Source: Frigidibacter sp. RF13
GTDB taxonomy: Bacteria; Pseudomonadota; Alphaproteobacteria; Rhodobacterales; Rhodobacteraceae
Length of the DNA: 64,000 bases
Direction: 5' to 3'
NCBI RefSeq assembly: GCF_026626305.1
Contig: NZ_JAPNUE010000001.1
Location: 806,001 to 870,000, forward strand
Positions 1-8,878 of the stretch are shown in pieces (the stretch's first letter is position 1; every line of letters starts with the position of its first letter). The translations under genes were made by a program, and so were the position numbers. The notes under the pieces were generated by a model that ran no database searches, had not been told where the DNA came from, and saw only the letters and a list, made by a program, of their open reading frames with translations.

Positions 1-460
1 CGCTGACGCCCGGCTCGCGCGCAAGGTCGGCTGACGCGCTGACCAGTGCCACATAGTCGGTGAAGGGAAGGCCCGGACGCAGCGCCTGCTGGATATCGCC
101 AAGCTGCATCCCGAAGCGCGAGTTGCACAGGACAAGCCGCTCGTCTGCACCGAAAAGCGCGAAGCCTTCCTGTACCGTCTCGATCGCATTGGCGAGGTTC
201 TGGCGCGCCGCCTCTGCCTCGCGCGTTGCGGCAGCCAGAAGGGCGTTCGAGCCGTTGAGAAGGTCAAGCGCCCGTTCCAGTTCGCGCGTGCGTTCACGCA
301 CCTGATCTTCCAGCATCACCGCACGCTGGAACTGCGCATAGGCGGCGCCGCCGTCGTCAGTTGCCTGCTCCACCCGCCGCATCAGCACCTCGGCGATTTG
401 GATCAGCTTTTCACGCTGCCGTTCCGGCGGGTCCGCAGGATTGACGAGTGAGAGCGTCAT
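1..460 (-). CDS. PAS sensor histidine kinase, NahK/ErcS'-like (N-terminal part only)
   Basis: Only the first 153 residues lie in the window; the gene runs off the left edge, so no kinase domain is visible. Residues 10-95 are charged and helical, including an arginine/glutamate-rich coiled coil (QVRERTRELERALDLL), followed by the start of a PAS domain (AIETVQEGFALFGADERLVL, from about residue 107). This coiled coil plus PAS layout is typical of ErcS'/NahK-type hybrid kinases. Its ATG overlaps the stop of the FIST gene in an ATGA, implying translational coupling. A FIST protein beside a NahK-like kinase recalls the NosP/NahK pair. The kinase assignment comes from this resemblance and context and is not proven by the visible residues. 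Confidence 0.7.
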   Translation of the reverse strand, partial: MTLSLVNPADPPERQREKLIQIAEVLMRRVEQATDDGGAAYAQFQRAVMLEDQVRERTRELERALDLLNGSNALLAAATREAEAARQNLANAIETVQEGFALFGADERLVLCNSRFGMQLGDIQQALRPGLPFTDYVALVSASADLAREPGVS

Positions 461-1644
461 GGCGCGCCCTCCTCAGGTGGATAGATCGCCACACCGGTCA
501 TCGTCTGGTTCACGTGCATGGCGCCCAGCTGTTCACCATAGGTCGAAAAGCCCACGACCCGGTGGCGACGGAGAAGGTCGGACAGGCGGCCGAAGGCCTG
601 TTTCTCCTGCGCCTCGATCCGACGCAGCACGCAGTCGCAGGCCAGGATCGCAGCCGGAGGTTCCCGTTGCCCGAGCGCGTCAAGCTCGTGCGCCAGATGG
701 TCGGCCATGTCCTGCGGTTCGGCCAGCGTCAGCACCAGACCCTCGCCGATGGCCGAGAAGAAATGCAGATCACCGTTCGCCTCCATCCGCTGGATGGAGC
801 GCACGTGATGGCGCCCGCCGAAGCGGACGACGACCGGATGGGCGGCGAAAGTGAAGGTCGTGAGCTGTGTGGGGTCTTTGCCAAGAAGCCGCGCATATTC
901 GAAGGCGGCGGGTTCGGCGTTGATCGTGTGAACGATGCGCCGCGCGGGGTCGGCGCCGGTCACCACCATGCGTTGGTCGGTCGGCACCAGATGGTCGAGG
1001 TTGAAGACCTTCACCCGGCAACGGCTGCGCACGAAGGTGATCACGGCGGCCTTCTGTAGCGCGTGCCCTTGGTGAAAGACGAATGTATTGCCGAACCTCA
1101 GCCCGTCGCCTGCCGAGCCACCAAACAGCGGCACCGGCCCGAGTGCTGCCGCGAGGGCTGCGGTCAGCTCGTCTTCCCGGCGCGACAGGCCGTCGACCAT
1201 GACGAAGGCGAACTCGCCTTCCCAATCGGGCCTTGCGCGTGTCAGCGCCTGTCGCGCGCGGATCATGTCGCTGATCAGCCGCTCGCCCACCAGATCGTCA
1301 AGGTCGGGCACCAGTCGTGTCTCTACGGCGAAGAGGCCGGCAGGCAGGCCGATGGCGAGGATCTGGCCTTCGACATAGCCATCGGGCGAGATTTCGCCTG
1401 CGGTCGTACAGCCGATCACCGGCACCGGCGCGAACCGTGCGCTGGCGCGCCGGGCAATGGCTGCCGCGTCCGCCTCGGGCGAAACGAAGAGAAAGACTGC
1501 GGCAAGGTGCGAACCGGCGAGCGTCGCGGCGATCTGTTCGACAGGATCGCCGTCGGCTTCGGTCGGGCGCGCCGGCGCAACTGCGACGCGCAGCACATCT
1601 CCGGCCTCGGCCCAGGACGTCAGAACTGTCTGCGCGCCGCTCAT
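457..1644 (-). CDS. FIST-domain sensory protein (NosP-like)
   Basis: A 395-residue cytoplasmic protein with no signal peptide or membrane segment. The FIST N-domain carries GCTTAGEISPDGY near residue 80 and the GGSAGD signature near residue 175. A FIST C-domain follows, to about residue 385. FIST proteins are ligand sensors working with signalling proteins. A haem-binding subgroup (NosP) senses nitric oxide and controls the co-encoded kinase NahK. Here the kinase gene follows with a 4-bp overlap and a LuxR-type regulator precedes it by 21 bp, so the three look like one signalling operon. The FIST family call is firm. Haem or NO binding is an inference from gene order. Confidence 0.88.
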   Translation of the reverse strand: MSGAQTVLTSWAEAGDVLRVAVAPARPTEADGDPVEQIAATLAGSHLAAVFLFVSPEADAAAIARRASARFAPVPVIGCTTAGEISPDGYVEGQILAIGLPAGLFAVETRLVPDLDDLVGERLISDMIRARQALTRARPDWEGEFAFVMVDGLSRREDELTAALAAALGPVPLFGGSAGDGLRFGNTFVFHQGHALQKAAVITFVRSRCRVKVFNLDHLVPTDQRMVVTGADPARRIVHTINAEPAAFEYARLLGKDPTQLTTFTFAAHPVVVRFGGRHHVRSIQRMEANGDLHFFSAIGEGLVLTLAEPQDMADHLAHELDALGQREPPAAILACDCVLRRIEAQEKQAFGRLSDLLRRHRVVGFSTYGEQLGAMHVNQTMTGVAIYPPEEGAP

Positions 1645-1665
1645 TCATTCCTCCGCTGCGGGAGG

Positions 1666-2352
1666 TTACGCAGCACCGTCGCGCCCTGACAAGAGCGTGG
1701 CAAAATCGACGCCCTTGGCCATCAGCACCGCCTGTGTGCGGCTGAAGACACCAAGCTTACGCATGATCGCGGTGACATGGGCCTTCACTGTCGTTTCGGC
1801 AATCGACAGGTCATAGGCGATCTGCTTGTTCAGCCGCCCCTCGCAGATCAGTTGCAGGATACGCGCCTGCTGCGGGGTCAGAAGCCGCATCCTTTCTATC
1901 GGGTCTTCCTCGGCGGCACTGCTCGGCTGATAGCCGTCGGGCACGTAAGTTCTACCCGCGCCGATCGCCGCGAAGGCGGCACGAAAGACGTCGCGCGCAC
2001 TGTGTTTCGGCACGAACCCCGCCGCACCGGCCTTAAGCGCCGCGCCGATGACGCGCGGCTCCGCCATCGAGGAAACGACAAGGACCGGCACGCCCCGCGC
2101 CACTCGGGCGATGCGGATCAGCCCGTCCATGCCGCTGACGTCGGGCAGGTTGAGGTCGAGGACGACGATATCGGGACGTGCGCCGGAGGCGAGATGGCTG
2201 ATCGCCCCCTCGATCCGGTCGGCCGTTTCGATCCGCTCGACCCCAAGGAAGGCGCTCAGCGTCATCGACAAGGCTTCGGAAAACAGGGGATGGTCCTCGA
2301 CGATAAGCGCCGAGGTCAGGGCCTTTGGTCCGGTTGCGGCCTCGGTGCGCAC
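1666..2352 (-). CDS. LuxR/NarL-family response regulator
   Basis: Receiver domain followed by a LuxR helix-turn-helix. From the chosen start the acidic pocket is in IVEDHPLF and the phosphoacceptor Asp is about residue 66 in VVLDLNLPDVSG; the conserved Lys is in FVPKHSA. The C-terminal HTH contains LTPQQARILQLICEGRLNKQ and AETTVKAHVTAIMRKLG. A GTG at 2352 is chosen because GGAGGGAG lies about 10 bases upstream; ATGs at 2379 and 2421 are in frame but have weaker ribosome binding sites. It heads the operon with the FIST protein and PAS kinase and is divergent from coxG, so both its own operon and the cox genes are plausible targets. Confidence 0.85.
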   Translation of the reverse strand: MRTEAATGPKALTSALIVEDHPLFSEALSMTLSAFLGVERIETADRIEGAISHLASGARPDIVVLDLNLPDVSGMDGLIRIARVARGVPVLVVSSMAEPRVIGAALKAGAAGFVPKHSARDVFRAAFAAIGAGRTYVPDGYQPSSAAEEDPIERMRLLTPQQARILQLICEGRLNKQIAYDLSIAETTVKAHVTAIMRKLGVFSRTQAVLMAKGVDFATLLSGRDGAA

Positions 2353-2576
2353 GGCTGCTCTCCCTCCAGGTCCGACCATAGCAAGCCATCGCTTCCGGGC
2401 AACTGGCCAAAGGTCGGACATGACGCGGGCTTATGCACAACCTATGGACGAATCGCGCCGATCGCAACCAGACTGGCCCGCAGCCGGGACTACGACCAAG
2501 GTCAAATAGCCGAGGCCACGCCGAGCCCCTAGAGTTGCCACCAGCCAGCGCCAAGCCACGGGGGAGAGCCGCGCCG

Positions 2577-3095
2577 ATGCAACTGACTGACGAACGTCTT
2601 ATCCGTGCCCATACCGATACAGTCTGGCGCGCGATCCTCGACCCCGCGGTGCTGAAAGCCTGCATTCCGGGCTGCGAAAGCCTGACCGGATCACCCGAGA
2701 CGGGCTATGAGGCGGTGGTCTTGCAGAAGATCGGCCCGGTCTCGGCCCGGTTCACCGGCGTCGTCAGCCTGTCTGACCTGCGCCCCGGCGAAGGCCTGAC
2801 GCTGTCGGGCGAGGGCAAGGGCGGGGCTGCGGGTTTCGCCAAGGGCAGCGCGCAGGTGGGTTTTGCGCCGGAGGGCGACGGGACGCGGCTGACCTACACG
2901 GTCGATGCCAATGTCGGCGGCAAGATTGCTCAGCTCGGCAGCCGCCTGATCGACAGTTTCGCCAAGAAGCTCGCTGACCAGTTCTTCGAACGGTTTCAAA
3001 TGGCAGTCGAGGGACCCGAAGAGGAACCTGCAGAGGCGGAGGGCGAGGCGCCAACGGAAAAGAAAGGCTGGTTCAAACGGCTCGTGGGCGGCTGA
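2577..3095 (+). CDS. coxG: CoxG-like CO dehydrogenase accessory protein (SRPBCC fold)
   Basis: A 172-residue protein opening [17 protein letters not shown], typical of the CoxG/SRPBCC family, with the conserved stretch [15 protein letters not shown] near residue 20. The C-terminus is an acidic linker followed by a basic amphipathic tail ([11 protein letters not shown]). In the family this part is linked to anchoring the enzyme at the membrane. The ATG at 2577 follows a GGGGGAGAG ribosome binding site; the frame is open further upstream, but that part lacks family similarity. It is 40 bp ahead of coxS and forms the cluster coxG-coxS-coxL-coxM. The enzyme substrate cannot be read from CoxG itself. 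Confidence 0.88.
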   Translation: MQLTDERLIRAHTDTVWRAILDPAVLKACIPGCESLTGSPETGYEAVVLQKIGPVSARFTGVVSLSDLRPGEGLTLSGEGKGGAAGFAKGSAQVGFAPEGDGTRLTYTVDANVGGKIAQLGSRLIDSFAKKLADQFFERFQMAVEGPEEEPAEAEGEAPTEKKGWFKRLVGG

Positions 3096-3135
3096 GCCGC
3101 CGAAGGTACCAAGGAATGATCCAAGGGAGGACAGG

Positions 3136-3621
3136 ATGACGAAAGTCTCGATGACCGTGAACGGCCGGGCCGTTTCCGGCGAGGTGGAGGGGCGGACGCT
3201 TCTGTCCGCCTTTTTGCGTGAAGGGTTAGGCCTGACTGGCACCCATGTCGGCTGTGACACGTCGCAATGCGGGGCCTGCGTGGTGCACGTGGACGGCAAG
3301 GCGATAAAAAGCTGCACCGTTTTTGCAATGGACGTCGCTGGCGCAGAGGTGCGCACGATCGAGGGAATGGCGAATGCCGACGGCTCGCTAGGGACGATAC
3401 AGCAGGCGTTCCAGGATCATCACGGCCTGCAATGCGGCTTCTGCACGCCGGGCATGGTAATGTCGGCGGCGGCCCTTCTGGCCGAGAACCCCAAGCCCAG
3501 CGAGGCTGACGTCCGCCACTACCTCGACGGCAATATCTGCCGCTGCACCGGCTACCACAATATCGTCAAGGCGGTCCTTGCCGCGTCCGGACAGGACGTG
3601 TCGGCCGTCGCGGCGGAATGA
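3136..3621 (+). CDS. coxS: Molybdenum hydroxylase small subunit, [2Fe-2S] (CoxS)
   Basis: A 161-residue iron-sulfur subunit that passes electrons from the molybdenum centre to FAD. The N-terminal plant-ferredoxin cluster cysteines are in [12 protein letters not shown] and the following KSC. The C-terminal four-helix cluster cysteines are in [10 protein letters not shown] and NICRCTGY. This is the full set for the xanthine oxidase/CO dehydrogenase family, and the length is normal. GGGAGG precedes the ATG. It lies between coxG and coxL, and the coxL ribosome binding site begins at its stop codon. Confidence 0.93.
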   Translation: MTKVSMTVNGRAVSGEVEGRTLLSAFLREGLGLTGTHVGCDTSQCGACVVHVDGKAIKSCTVFAMDVAGAEVRTIEGMANADGSLGTIQQAFQDHHGLQCGFCTPGMVMSAAALLAENPKPSEADVRHYLDGNICRCTGYHNIVKAVLAASGQDVSAVAAE

Positions 3622-3632
3622 GGGAGGGGAAA

Positions 3633-6011
3633 ATGCCGAAAGATCATGGAATTGGCGCCAGCTCCAAGCGCCGCGAGGATATCCGCTTCCTGACTGGTCG
3701 CGGGGTCTACACCGACGACATGAACCTGCACGGACAGACCTATGCGGTCTTCGTCCGCTCTCAGGTAGCACATGGCCGGATCAAGTCGATCAACACGTCG
3801 AACGCCGCCTCGATGCCCGGCGTCCTTGCCGTCTTCACCGGCGAGGATTTCAAGGATGTGGGCGGCAACCCGGCCGGATGGCTGATCAATTCGCGCGATG
3901 GAACGCCGATGCGCGAACCGAAGCGCCCGGTTCTGGCACACGGCAAGGTCCGTCACGTGGGCGACGCTTATGCCGCAGTGGTGGCCGAGAGCTACGCCGA
4001 GGCCAAGGACGCGGCCGAACAGCTTGCCGCCGACAGTGATATCGAGGAACTTCCCGCGATCATCGACATGGCCGCCGCCGTTGCGAACGCCTCGAACCGC
4101 GTCCATGACGAGATCCCCGACAACCTCTGCTATGACTGGGGCTGGATCGAGGACAACCGCGCTGCCGTCGATGCCGCGATCAAGGCGGCGCCGCATGTCA
4201 CTGTGCTTGAGCTGGTGAACAACCGCCTTGTGCCGAACGCGATGGAACCCCGCGCCTCGATCGGCGAATATTTCCCCGGCACCGGCGATTACAAGCTGAC
4301 GACGACCAGCCAGAACCCGCACCTCACCCGACTTCTGGTGGCGGCCTTCGTGCTCGGCATCCCCGAAAACAAGCTGACGGTTGTCGCGCCCGACGTGGGC
4401 GGCGGCTTCGGCTCGAAAATCTACCATTACGGCGAAGAGGCCGTGGTGCTTGCGGCGGCGAAGAAACTCGCCCGCCCCGTGCGCTGGACGGCTGAACGGT
4501 CGGAAAGCTTCCTGTCCGACGCCCATGGCCGCGACCATGTGACGAAGATCGAGCTTGCTTGCGAGAAGGACGGCACCTTCATCGCCTTCCGTACCGAGAC
4601 AATGGCCAATGTCGGCGCCTATCTCTCGAACTTCGCCACTGTGACGCCCACATTCCTGCATGGCACGCTGATGGCCGGCCCCTACAAGGTGCCGAACGTC
4701 TATGTGAACGTGAAGACGGTCTTCACAAACACCGCGCCAGTTGATGCCTATCGCGGCGCAGGGCGGCCCGAGGCGACCTATTCGCTGGAACGGGTGATCG
4801 ACAAGATGTGCCGCGAGCTTGGCCTCGACCCGTTCGAAGTGCGCCGGAAGAACTTCATCACGACCGATATGTTCCCCTACACGACCCCGGTCGGGCTCGC
4901 CTACGACACCGGCAACTACCATGCGACGCTCGACAAGGCGATCGAGATCGGCAATGTCGCCGGTTTCGAGGCGCGCCGGGCAGCCTCGGCCAAACGCGGC
5001 AAGCTGCGCGGCATGGGGCTTTCGACCTGGATCGAGGCCTGCGGCATCGCACCGTCGCACCTCGTCGGCGTCCTCGGTGCCCGCGTCGGCCTTTATGACG
5101 CGGCGACGGTCAGGGTGAACGCGACCGGCAATATCAGCGTCATGACCGGGGCCCATAGCCATGGGCAGGGGCACGAGACGGTCTTCGCCCAGATCGTCGC
5201 CGAAAAGCTCGGCGTGCCCGAAGCCTCGGTCGAGATCGTCCATGGCGACACGTCGAAAATCCCCTTCGGCATGGGCTCCTACGGTTCGCGCTCGCTTGCG
5301 GTCTGCGGGGTCGCCGTCACCAAGGCCATCGACAAGATCGTCGCCAAGGGCAAGAAGATCGCGGCCCATATGCTGGAAGCCGCCGAGGAGGATATCACCT
5401 TCGAAAACGGCAGCTTCTCGGTCGCGGGCACCGACAAGGCCAAGACCTTCGGCGAGATCGCCTTTTCGGCCTATGTCCCGCACAACTACCCGCTGGAAAC
5501 GCTGGAACCGGGGTTAGAGGAAACCGCCTTCTATGATCCGGCCAACTTCACCTACCCCGCAGGCGCCTACATCTGCGAAGTCGAGGTGGATGCCGAGACC
5601 GGCAAGGTGGACGTGGTCGCCTTCCACTGCGCGGACGATTTCGGCAACATCATGAACCCGATGGTGGTCGAGGGGCAGGTCCATGGCGGCGTCGGCCAGG
5701 GCATCGGCCAGGCGCTGTGCGAGAACACCACCTATGACGACACCGGCCAGCTTCTGACCGGCTCCTACATGGATTATGCGATGCCGCGCGCGGGCGATGT
5801 GCCCTTCTACAATGTCGATTATTCCTGCCAGACGCCCTGCACCCACAATCCCCTGGGCGTGAAGGGCTGCGGCGAGGCGGGCGCCATCGGCTCGCCGCCC
5901 GCCGTCGTCAATGCGGTGATCGACGCGCTGCACCGGGGCGGCCATACCCACGTCAAACATATCGACATGCCGGTCTCGCCCTCGCGGGTCTGGCAGGCGA
6001 TCCACGGCTGA
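3633..6011 (+). CDS. coxL: Molybdenum hydroxylase large subunit, form II CoxL
   Basis: A 792-residue catalytic subunit of the xanthine oxidase family. The active-site loop reads AYRGAGR (residues 372-378), the form II signature. Form I, the proven CO dehydrogenase, carries AYXCSFR. The molybdenum-ligating glutamate is in [13 protein letters not shown] (about Glu748). GGFGSK and the GQGHET stretch are further cofactor-binding elements. The start at 3633 is chosen because AGGGAGGGG lies just before it; an upstream ATG at 3618 overlaps the coxS stop but lacks a comparable site. Form II enzymes may oxidise CO weakly or act on another substrate, so the CO dehydrogenase name is a family label. Confidence 0.92.
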   Translation: MPKDHGIGASSKRREDIRFLTGRGVYTDDMNLHGQTYAVFVRSQVAHGRIKSINTSNAASMPGVLAVFTGEDFKDVGGNPAGWLINSRDGTPMREPKRPVLAHGKVRHVGDAYAAVVAESYAEAKDAAEQLAADSDIEELPAIIDMAAAVANASNRVHDEIPDNLCYDWGWIEDNRAAVDAAIKAAPHVTVLELVNNRLVPNAMEPRASIGEYFPGTGDYKLTTTSQNPHLTRLLVAAFVLGIPENKLTVVAPDVGGGFGSKIYHYGEEAVVLAAAKKLARPVRWTAERSESFLSDAHGRDHVTKIELACEKDGTFIAFRTETMANVGAYLSNFATVTPTFLHGTLMAGPYKVPNVYVNVKTVFTNTAPVDAYRGAGRPEATYSLERVIDKMCRELGLDPFEVRRKNFITTDMFPYTTPVGLAYDTGNYHATLDKAIEIGNVAGFEARRAASAKRGKLRGMGLSTWIEACGIAPSHLVGVLGARVGLYDAATVRVNATGNISVMTGAHSHGQGHETVFAQIVAEKLGVPEASVEIVHGDTSKIPFGMGSYGSRSLAVCGVAVTKAIDKIVAKGKKIAAHMLEAAEEDITFENGSFSVAGTDKAKTFGEIAFSAYVPHNYPLETLEPGLEETAFYDPANFTYPAGAYICEVEVDAETGKVDVVAFHCADDFGNIMNPMVVEGQVHGGVGQGIGQALCENTTYDDTGQLLTGSYMDYAMPRAGDVPFYNVDYSCQTPCTHNPLGVKGCGEAGAIGSPPAVVNAVIDALHRGGHTHVKHIDMPVSPSRVWQAIHG

Positions 6012-6023
6012 GAGGAGGGAGCC

Positions 6024-6812
6024 ATGCATAATTTCGATTTCGTCAAACCCGCCTCGATTGCCGATGCGGTGAAAGCCCTGTCATCGGACGGCGCGCAGGC
6101 CCTGTCGGGCGGCCAGACCCTTCTGCCGACGATGAAGCAGCGCCTCGCCGCGCCCGCCGTCCTCGTCAGCCTCACCGGCATCGCCGAGATGAAAGGGGTC
6201 TGCAGGGGCGACGGCGGACTGCATGTGGGGGCAGCCACCACGCATGCCACGGTCGCGAAAGAGGCTGCCGCACATTATCCCGCGCTTGCCGCGCTCGCGG
6301 GTGGCATCGGCGACCCTGCGGTGCGCAATCGCGGCACGATCGGTGGCTCGATCGCCAACAACGACCCCGCCGCCTGCTACCCGGCCGGGGTTCTGGGATC
6401 CGGCGCGACCGTGGTGACCAGCAAGCGCAAGATCGCCGCCGACGACTTCTTCCAGGGCCTTTTCTCGACGGCCTTGGACGAAGGCGAGATCGTCACCGAG
6501 GTCCGTTTCCCGATCCCGGAGAAGGCCGCCTATGTGAAGTTCCAGCAACCCGCCTCGCGCTTTGCCCTCACCGGCGTCTTCGTCGCGAAATTCGGGACGG
6601 GCGTGCGCGTCGCAGTCACCGGCGCGGGCCAGGGCGGGGTATTCCGCTGGACCGAGGCCGAAGCGGCACTCTCGCGGTCCTTCGCGCCGGGTGCGGTCGA
6701 CGGCCTGTCGCTGTCGGGCGACGACATGATCAGCGACCTTCACGGCAGCGCCGCCTACCGCGCCAATCTGGTGAAGGTCCTGACCGGCCGCGCCGTCGCG
6801 GCGGCGGGCTGA
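6024..6812 (+). CDS. coxM: Molybdenum hydroxylase FAD-binding subunit (CoxM)
   Basis: A 262-residue FAD subunit. The flavin pyrophosphate loops are seen as ALSGGQTLLPTMKQRL near residue 30 and RNRGTIGGSIANNDPA near residue 105. The CO dehydrogenase flavoprotein C-terminal domain follows. Length is normal for CoxM. It is 12 bp after coxL with GAGAGGAGGG before the ATG. The order here is G-S-L-M instead of the M-S-L of classical form I clusters, in keeping with the form II CoxL. A strong hairpin follows directly (6819-6838), so the operon probably ends here. Confidence 0.92.
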   Translation: MHNFDFVKPASIADAVKALSSDGAQALSGGQTLLPTMKQRLAAPAVLVSLTGIAEMKGVCRGDGGLHVGAATTHATVAKEAAAHYPALAALAGGIGDPAVRNRGTIGGSIANNDPAACYPAGVLGSGATVVTSKRKIAADDFFQGLFSTALDEGEIVTEVRFPIPEKAAYVKFQQPASRFALTGVFVAKFGTGVRVAVTGAGQGGVFRWTEAEAALSRSFAPGAVDGLSLSGDDMISDLHGSAAYRANLVKVLTGRAVAAAG

Positions 6813-6818
6813 GGGGCA

Positions 6819-6838
6819 AAGGGCAGACATCTGCCCTT
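6819..6838 (+). terminator. Probable terminator of the cox operon
   Basis: A perfect inverted repeat, AAGGGCAGA and TCTGCCCTT with a 2-base centre, lies 6 bases after the coxM stop. There is only a short T pair after the stem, so intrinsic termination is likely but not certain. Confidence 0.5.
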
Positions 6839-6864
6839 CATCTTGGCCCAAGTACCTCGGGGGT

Positions 6865-6883
6865 CCGGGGGCAGCGCCCCCGG
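6865..6883. repeat. GC-rich intergenic palindrome, REP-like
   Basis: CCGGGGGC-AGC-GCCCCCGG forms an 8-bp perfect stem just downstream of the cox terminator. The surrounding wording (GGCCCAAGTACCTCGGGGG followed by this stem) resembles a motif I associate with intergenic regions of Rhodobacteraceae genomes. Only one copy is noticed in this window, so repetitiveness is a guess. Confidence 0.4.
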
Positions 6884-6966
6884 CCTCTTCCGTTTGTCCA
6901 TCGCCCCGGGCTTCCATTTCCACGGCGCCGGACTAGTCTGGCGCCGACAGAGTCTGGAGCCCCGCC

Positions 6967-7812
6967 ATGAAAAACAGCCGCCCCACCCTCGGCGTCGCCC
7001 TCACCCTCGACGCACTTGAACGGGTCGAGGGCTTGCGGGACTTCGTCTTCGACCGCGACCGGGACCTTGAAATTCAGGATCTCGTGCCGGTCGGCGCGCT
7101 GGTGGAAGGCCGCTGGACATACACGGTCGAGCGCGCCGGTCCGCTCCTTGACGGCCACAAGGGCCGCGTGGGCATCCACGGACCATTTGAGGGCCTCTTC
7201 ATCGACACGCCCGACCCCGAGGTCCGCGCCATCGTGCAGGCAAGGCTCGACGCGGCGCTTTCGGCCGCCATCGGCCTCGACCGGGGCCGGGGATTGGGCC
7301 ATATCGTGATCCACAGCCCCTACACGACCTGGCACTGGTACAATCGCGGCACCCATTACGACGACACAGCCGCGATCCTCGAGCGCACCCACCGCTGCCT
7401 CGGCCCCGCCGTGAAGCGGGCCGAAGACCACGGGCTGACCTTCGTGATCGAGAATTGTGAGGACAAGGACCCGGCCGAGCGTGTGGCGCTCGCGGCCTCG
7501 TTCAACTCGCCCGCCGTCCGCGTCTCGCTCGACACCGGCCATGCGCATTATGCCCATGGCTCGACCGGCGCGCCGCCCGTCGATGTCTTCGTCCATGCGG
7601 CAGGGGCGGCGCTTGCCCATGTCCATCTGCAGGACGCAGACGGCGTCGCGGACCGGCACTGGCAGATCGGCAAGGGATCAATCCACTGGCACGCGGTCTT
7701 CACCCAGCTTGCCAAACTGCCGGAAATGCCGCGCCTCATCGTCGAACTGGCCCAAATCCGCGACATCTTCGCCTCTGCCGCCTACCTCAGCGCGGCGGGC
7801 CTTGCCGACTGA
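6967..7812 (+). CDS. Sugar phosphate isomerase/epimerase-like TIM-barrel protein
   Basis: A 281-residue protein resembling the xylose-isomerase-like (AP endonuclease 2) TIM-barrel superfamily. Metal-site candidates at the barrel strand ends are GIHGPFEG, VIHSPYTTW, VIENCED, VSLDTGHAHYAHG and AHVHLQDADG, followed by HWQIGKGSIHW, the usual G-x-G-x-x-x pattern of this group. A GGAG ribosome binding site precedes the ATG. It stands alone between the cox operon and the convergent iron operon; its stop directly abuts the DUF1513 stop. The substrate cannot be predicted. Confidence 0.78.
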   Translation: MKNSRPTLGVALTLDALERVEGLRDFVFDRDRDLEIQDLVPVGALVEGRWTYTVERAGPLLDGHKGRVGIHGPFEGLFIDTPDPEVRAIVQARLDAALSAAIGLDRGRGLGHIVIHSPYTTWHWYNRGTHYDDTAAILERTHRCLGPAVKRAEDHGLTFVIENCEDKDPAERVALAASFNSPAVRVSLDTGHAHYAHGSTGAPPVDVFVHAAGAALAHVHLQDADGVADRHWQIGKGSIHWHAVFTQLAKLPEMPRLIVELAQIRDIFASAAYLSAAGLAD

Positions 7813-8877
7813 TCAGACCCGGCAGGAGACGAGGTGATTGTCCCAGGCGGACCCGCCCTTCGCAAGCGGCCTGAGGCCTCTTTCATCGCAGGCCCAGATA
7901 CCGCCCAGCCCATCCGTCGCGACAAAGCCCGAACCTTCGGCTGCCACGCCGCAGATATCGGCCCTGCGATGCGTGGAAAGCACAGCGCCGGCGCCATCGA
8001 AGAGCATCACCGCCCCGCCCCTGGGCGAGGTGATCGCAATCCGCGCGCCGTCCGCCGTCCAGGCGATGGACCCGGCATAGCCCTGCATGACAAATGCCTC
8101 GGCCTCAACCGGCGGACACAACATCACCGCCCCGCCCGGCTGCCAGACGCCGAGTTGCGGCACGGCGATCGCCGGATCGCCTTCCCATTGCATGGCAAAG
8201 GCCACCCGGTCGCCATGGGTAGCCAGATGGCGGATCGAATTCTGATGCAGGTCGAGGTCCAGCTCCAGCTGTTCGATGATCCGTCCCTCGGTGTCCAGAA
8301 GGCTCAGGTTCGGCTGCATCCGGTCAATGTTCAGCTTCGTCCGGTCGGTCGGGTCGGTCTCGATCCCGCCATTGGCAATGACGAGCCGTCCGCCGGGCAG
8401 AAGCTTCATGTCGTGCGGGCCGATTCCGCCGGTCTGCCATTCGCCAATCCGACGATAGGTCTCCGCCTCCCACAGGCCGACGCGACCTTCGGAGACGTCC
8501 GCCACCACCTCTGACGTCATCAGCACCGATCCGTCTGCCGAAAAGACACCATGGCCGTTAAACTGGCGCCCTTCGGGCGGGGTCAGGCGGTGGCATACCT
8601 TGCCCGTCACGCAATTCAGCACGATGGCAAAAGTGCCGGGGCGCCGGGCGAAGGCCACGGCCTCGGCCCGGACTGGATGGGCCGCCGCCGCATGGCCACG
8701 CGCGGGAAGCGCGATGCGGAAGATATCCTCGCCCTGCCCGGTCAGCCCATGCAGGCTGTAGCCCTCCCCTTCCCTGCCTGCCGCCACAAAGGCGGGGCTG
8801 CCCGCTTCCGCCCAGCTCATCCGGGCAGGCAGCGCCGCTGCTGCAAGTCCCGCCAGAAATCCGCGCCGCGTCGCCAT
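7813..8877 (-). CDS. DUF1513 family protein, exported, iron-operon member
   Basis: A 354-residue protein starting MATRRGFLAGLAAAALP, a twin-arginine-like signal ending near ARMSWAEA, so it is probably periplasmic. The mature part has beta-propeller features: repeated strands such as NGHGVFSADGSVLMTSE and GPHDMKLLPGGRLVIANGG, which match DUF1513. The ATG follows the preceding imelysin stop by one base. It is the last gene of the hemP-imelysin-di-haem-imelysin operon, a grouping found in Rhodobacterales and linked to iron acquisition. Its biochemical role is unknown. Confidence 0.82.
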   Translation of the reverse strand: MATRRGFLAGLAAAALPARMSWAEAGSPAFVAAGREGEGYSLHGLTGQGEDIFRIALPARGHAAAAHPVRAEAVAFARRPGTFAIVLNCVTGKVCHRLTPPEGRQFNGHGVFSADGSVLMTSEVVADVSEGRVGLWEAETYRRIGEWQTGGIGPHDMKLLPGGRLVIANGGIETDPTDRTKLNIDRMQPNLSLLDTEGRIIEQLELDLDLHQNSIRHLATHGDRVAFAMQWEGDPAIAVPQLGVWQPGGAVMLCPPVEAEAFVMQGYAGSIAWTADGARIAITSPRGGAVMLFDGAGAVLSTHRRADICGVAAEGSGFVATDGLGGIWACDERGLRPLAKGGSAWDNHLVSCRV

Positions 8878-8878
8878 C

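Noticed and set aside
3552..5483. A 643-codon open frame antisense to coxL
   Set aside because: No family features; it is explained by codon bias of coxL.
3633..6011. Form I CO dehydrogenase
   Set aside because: The active-site loop is AYRGAGR, lacking the Cys of form I.
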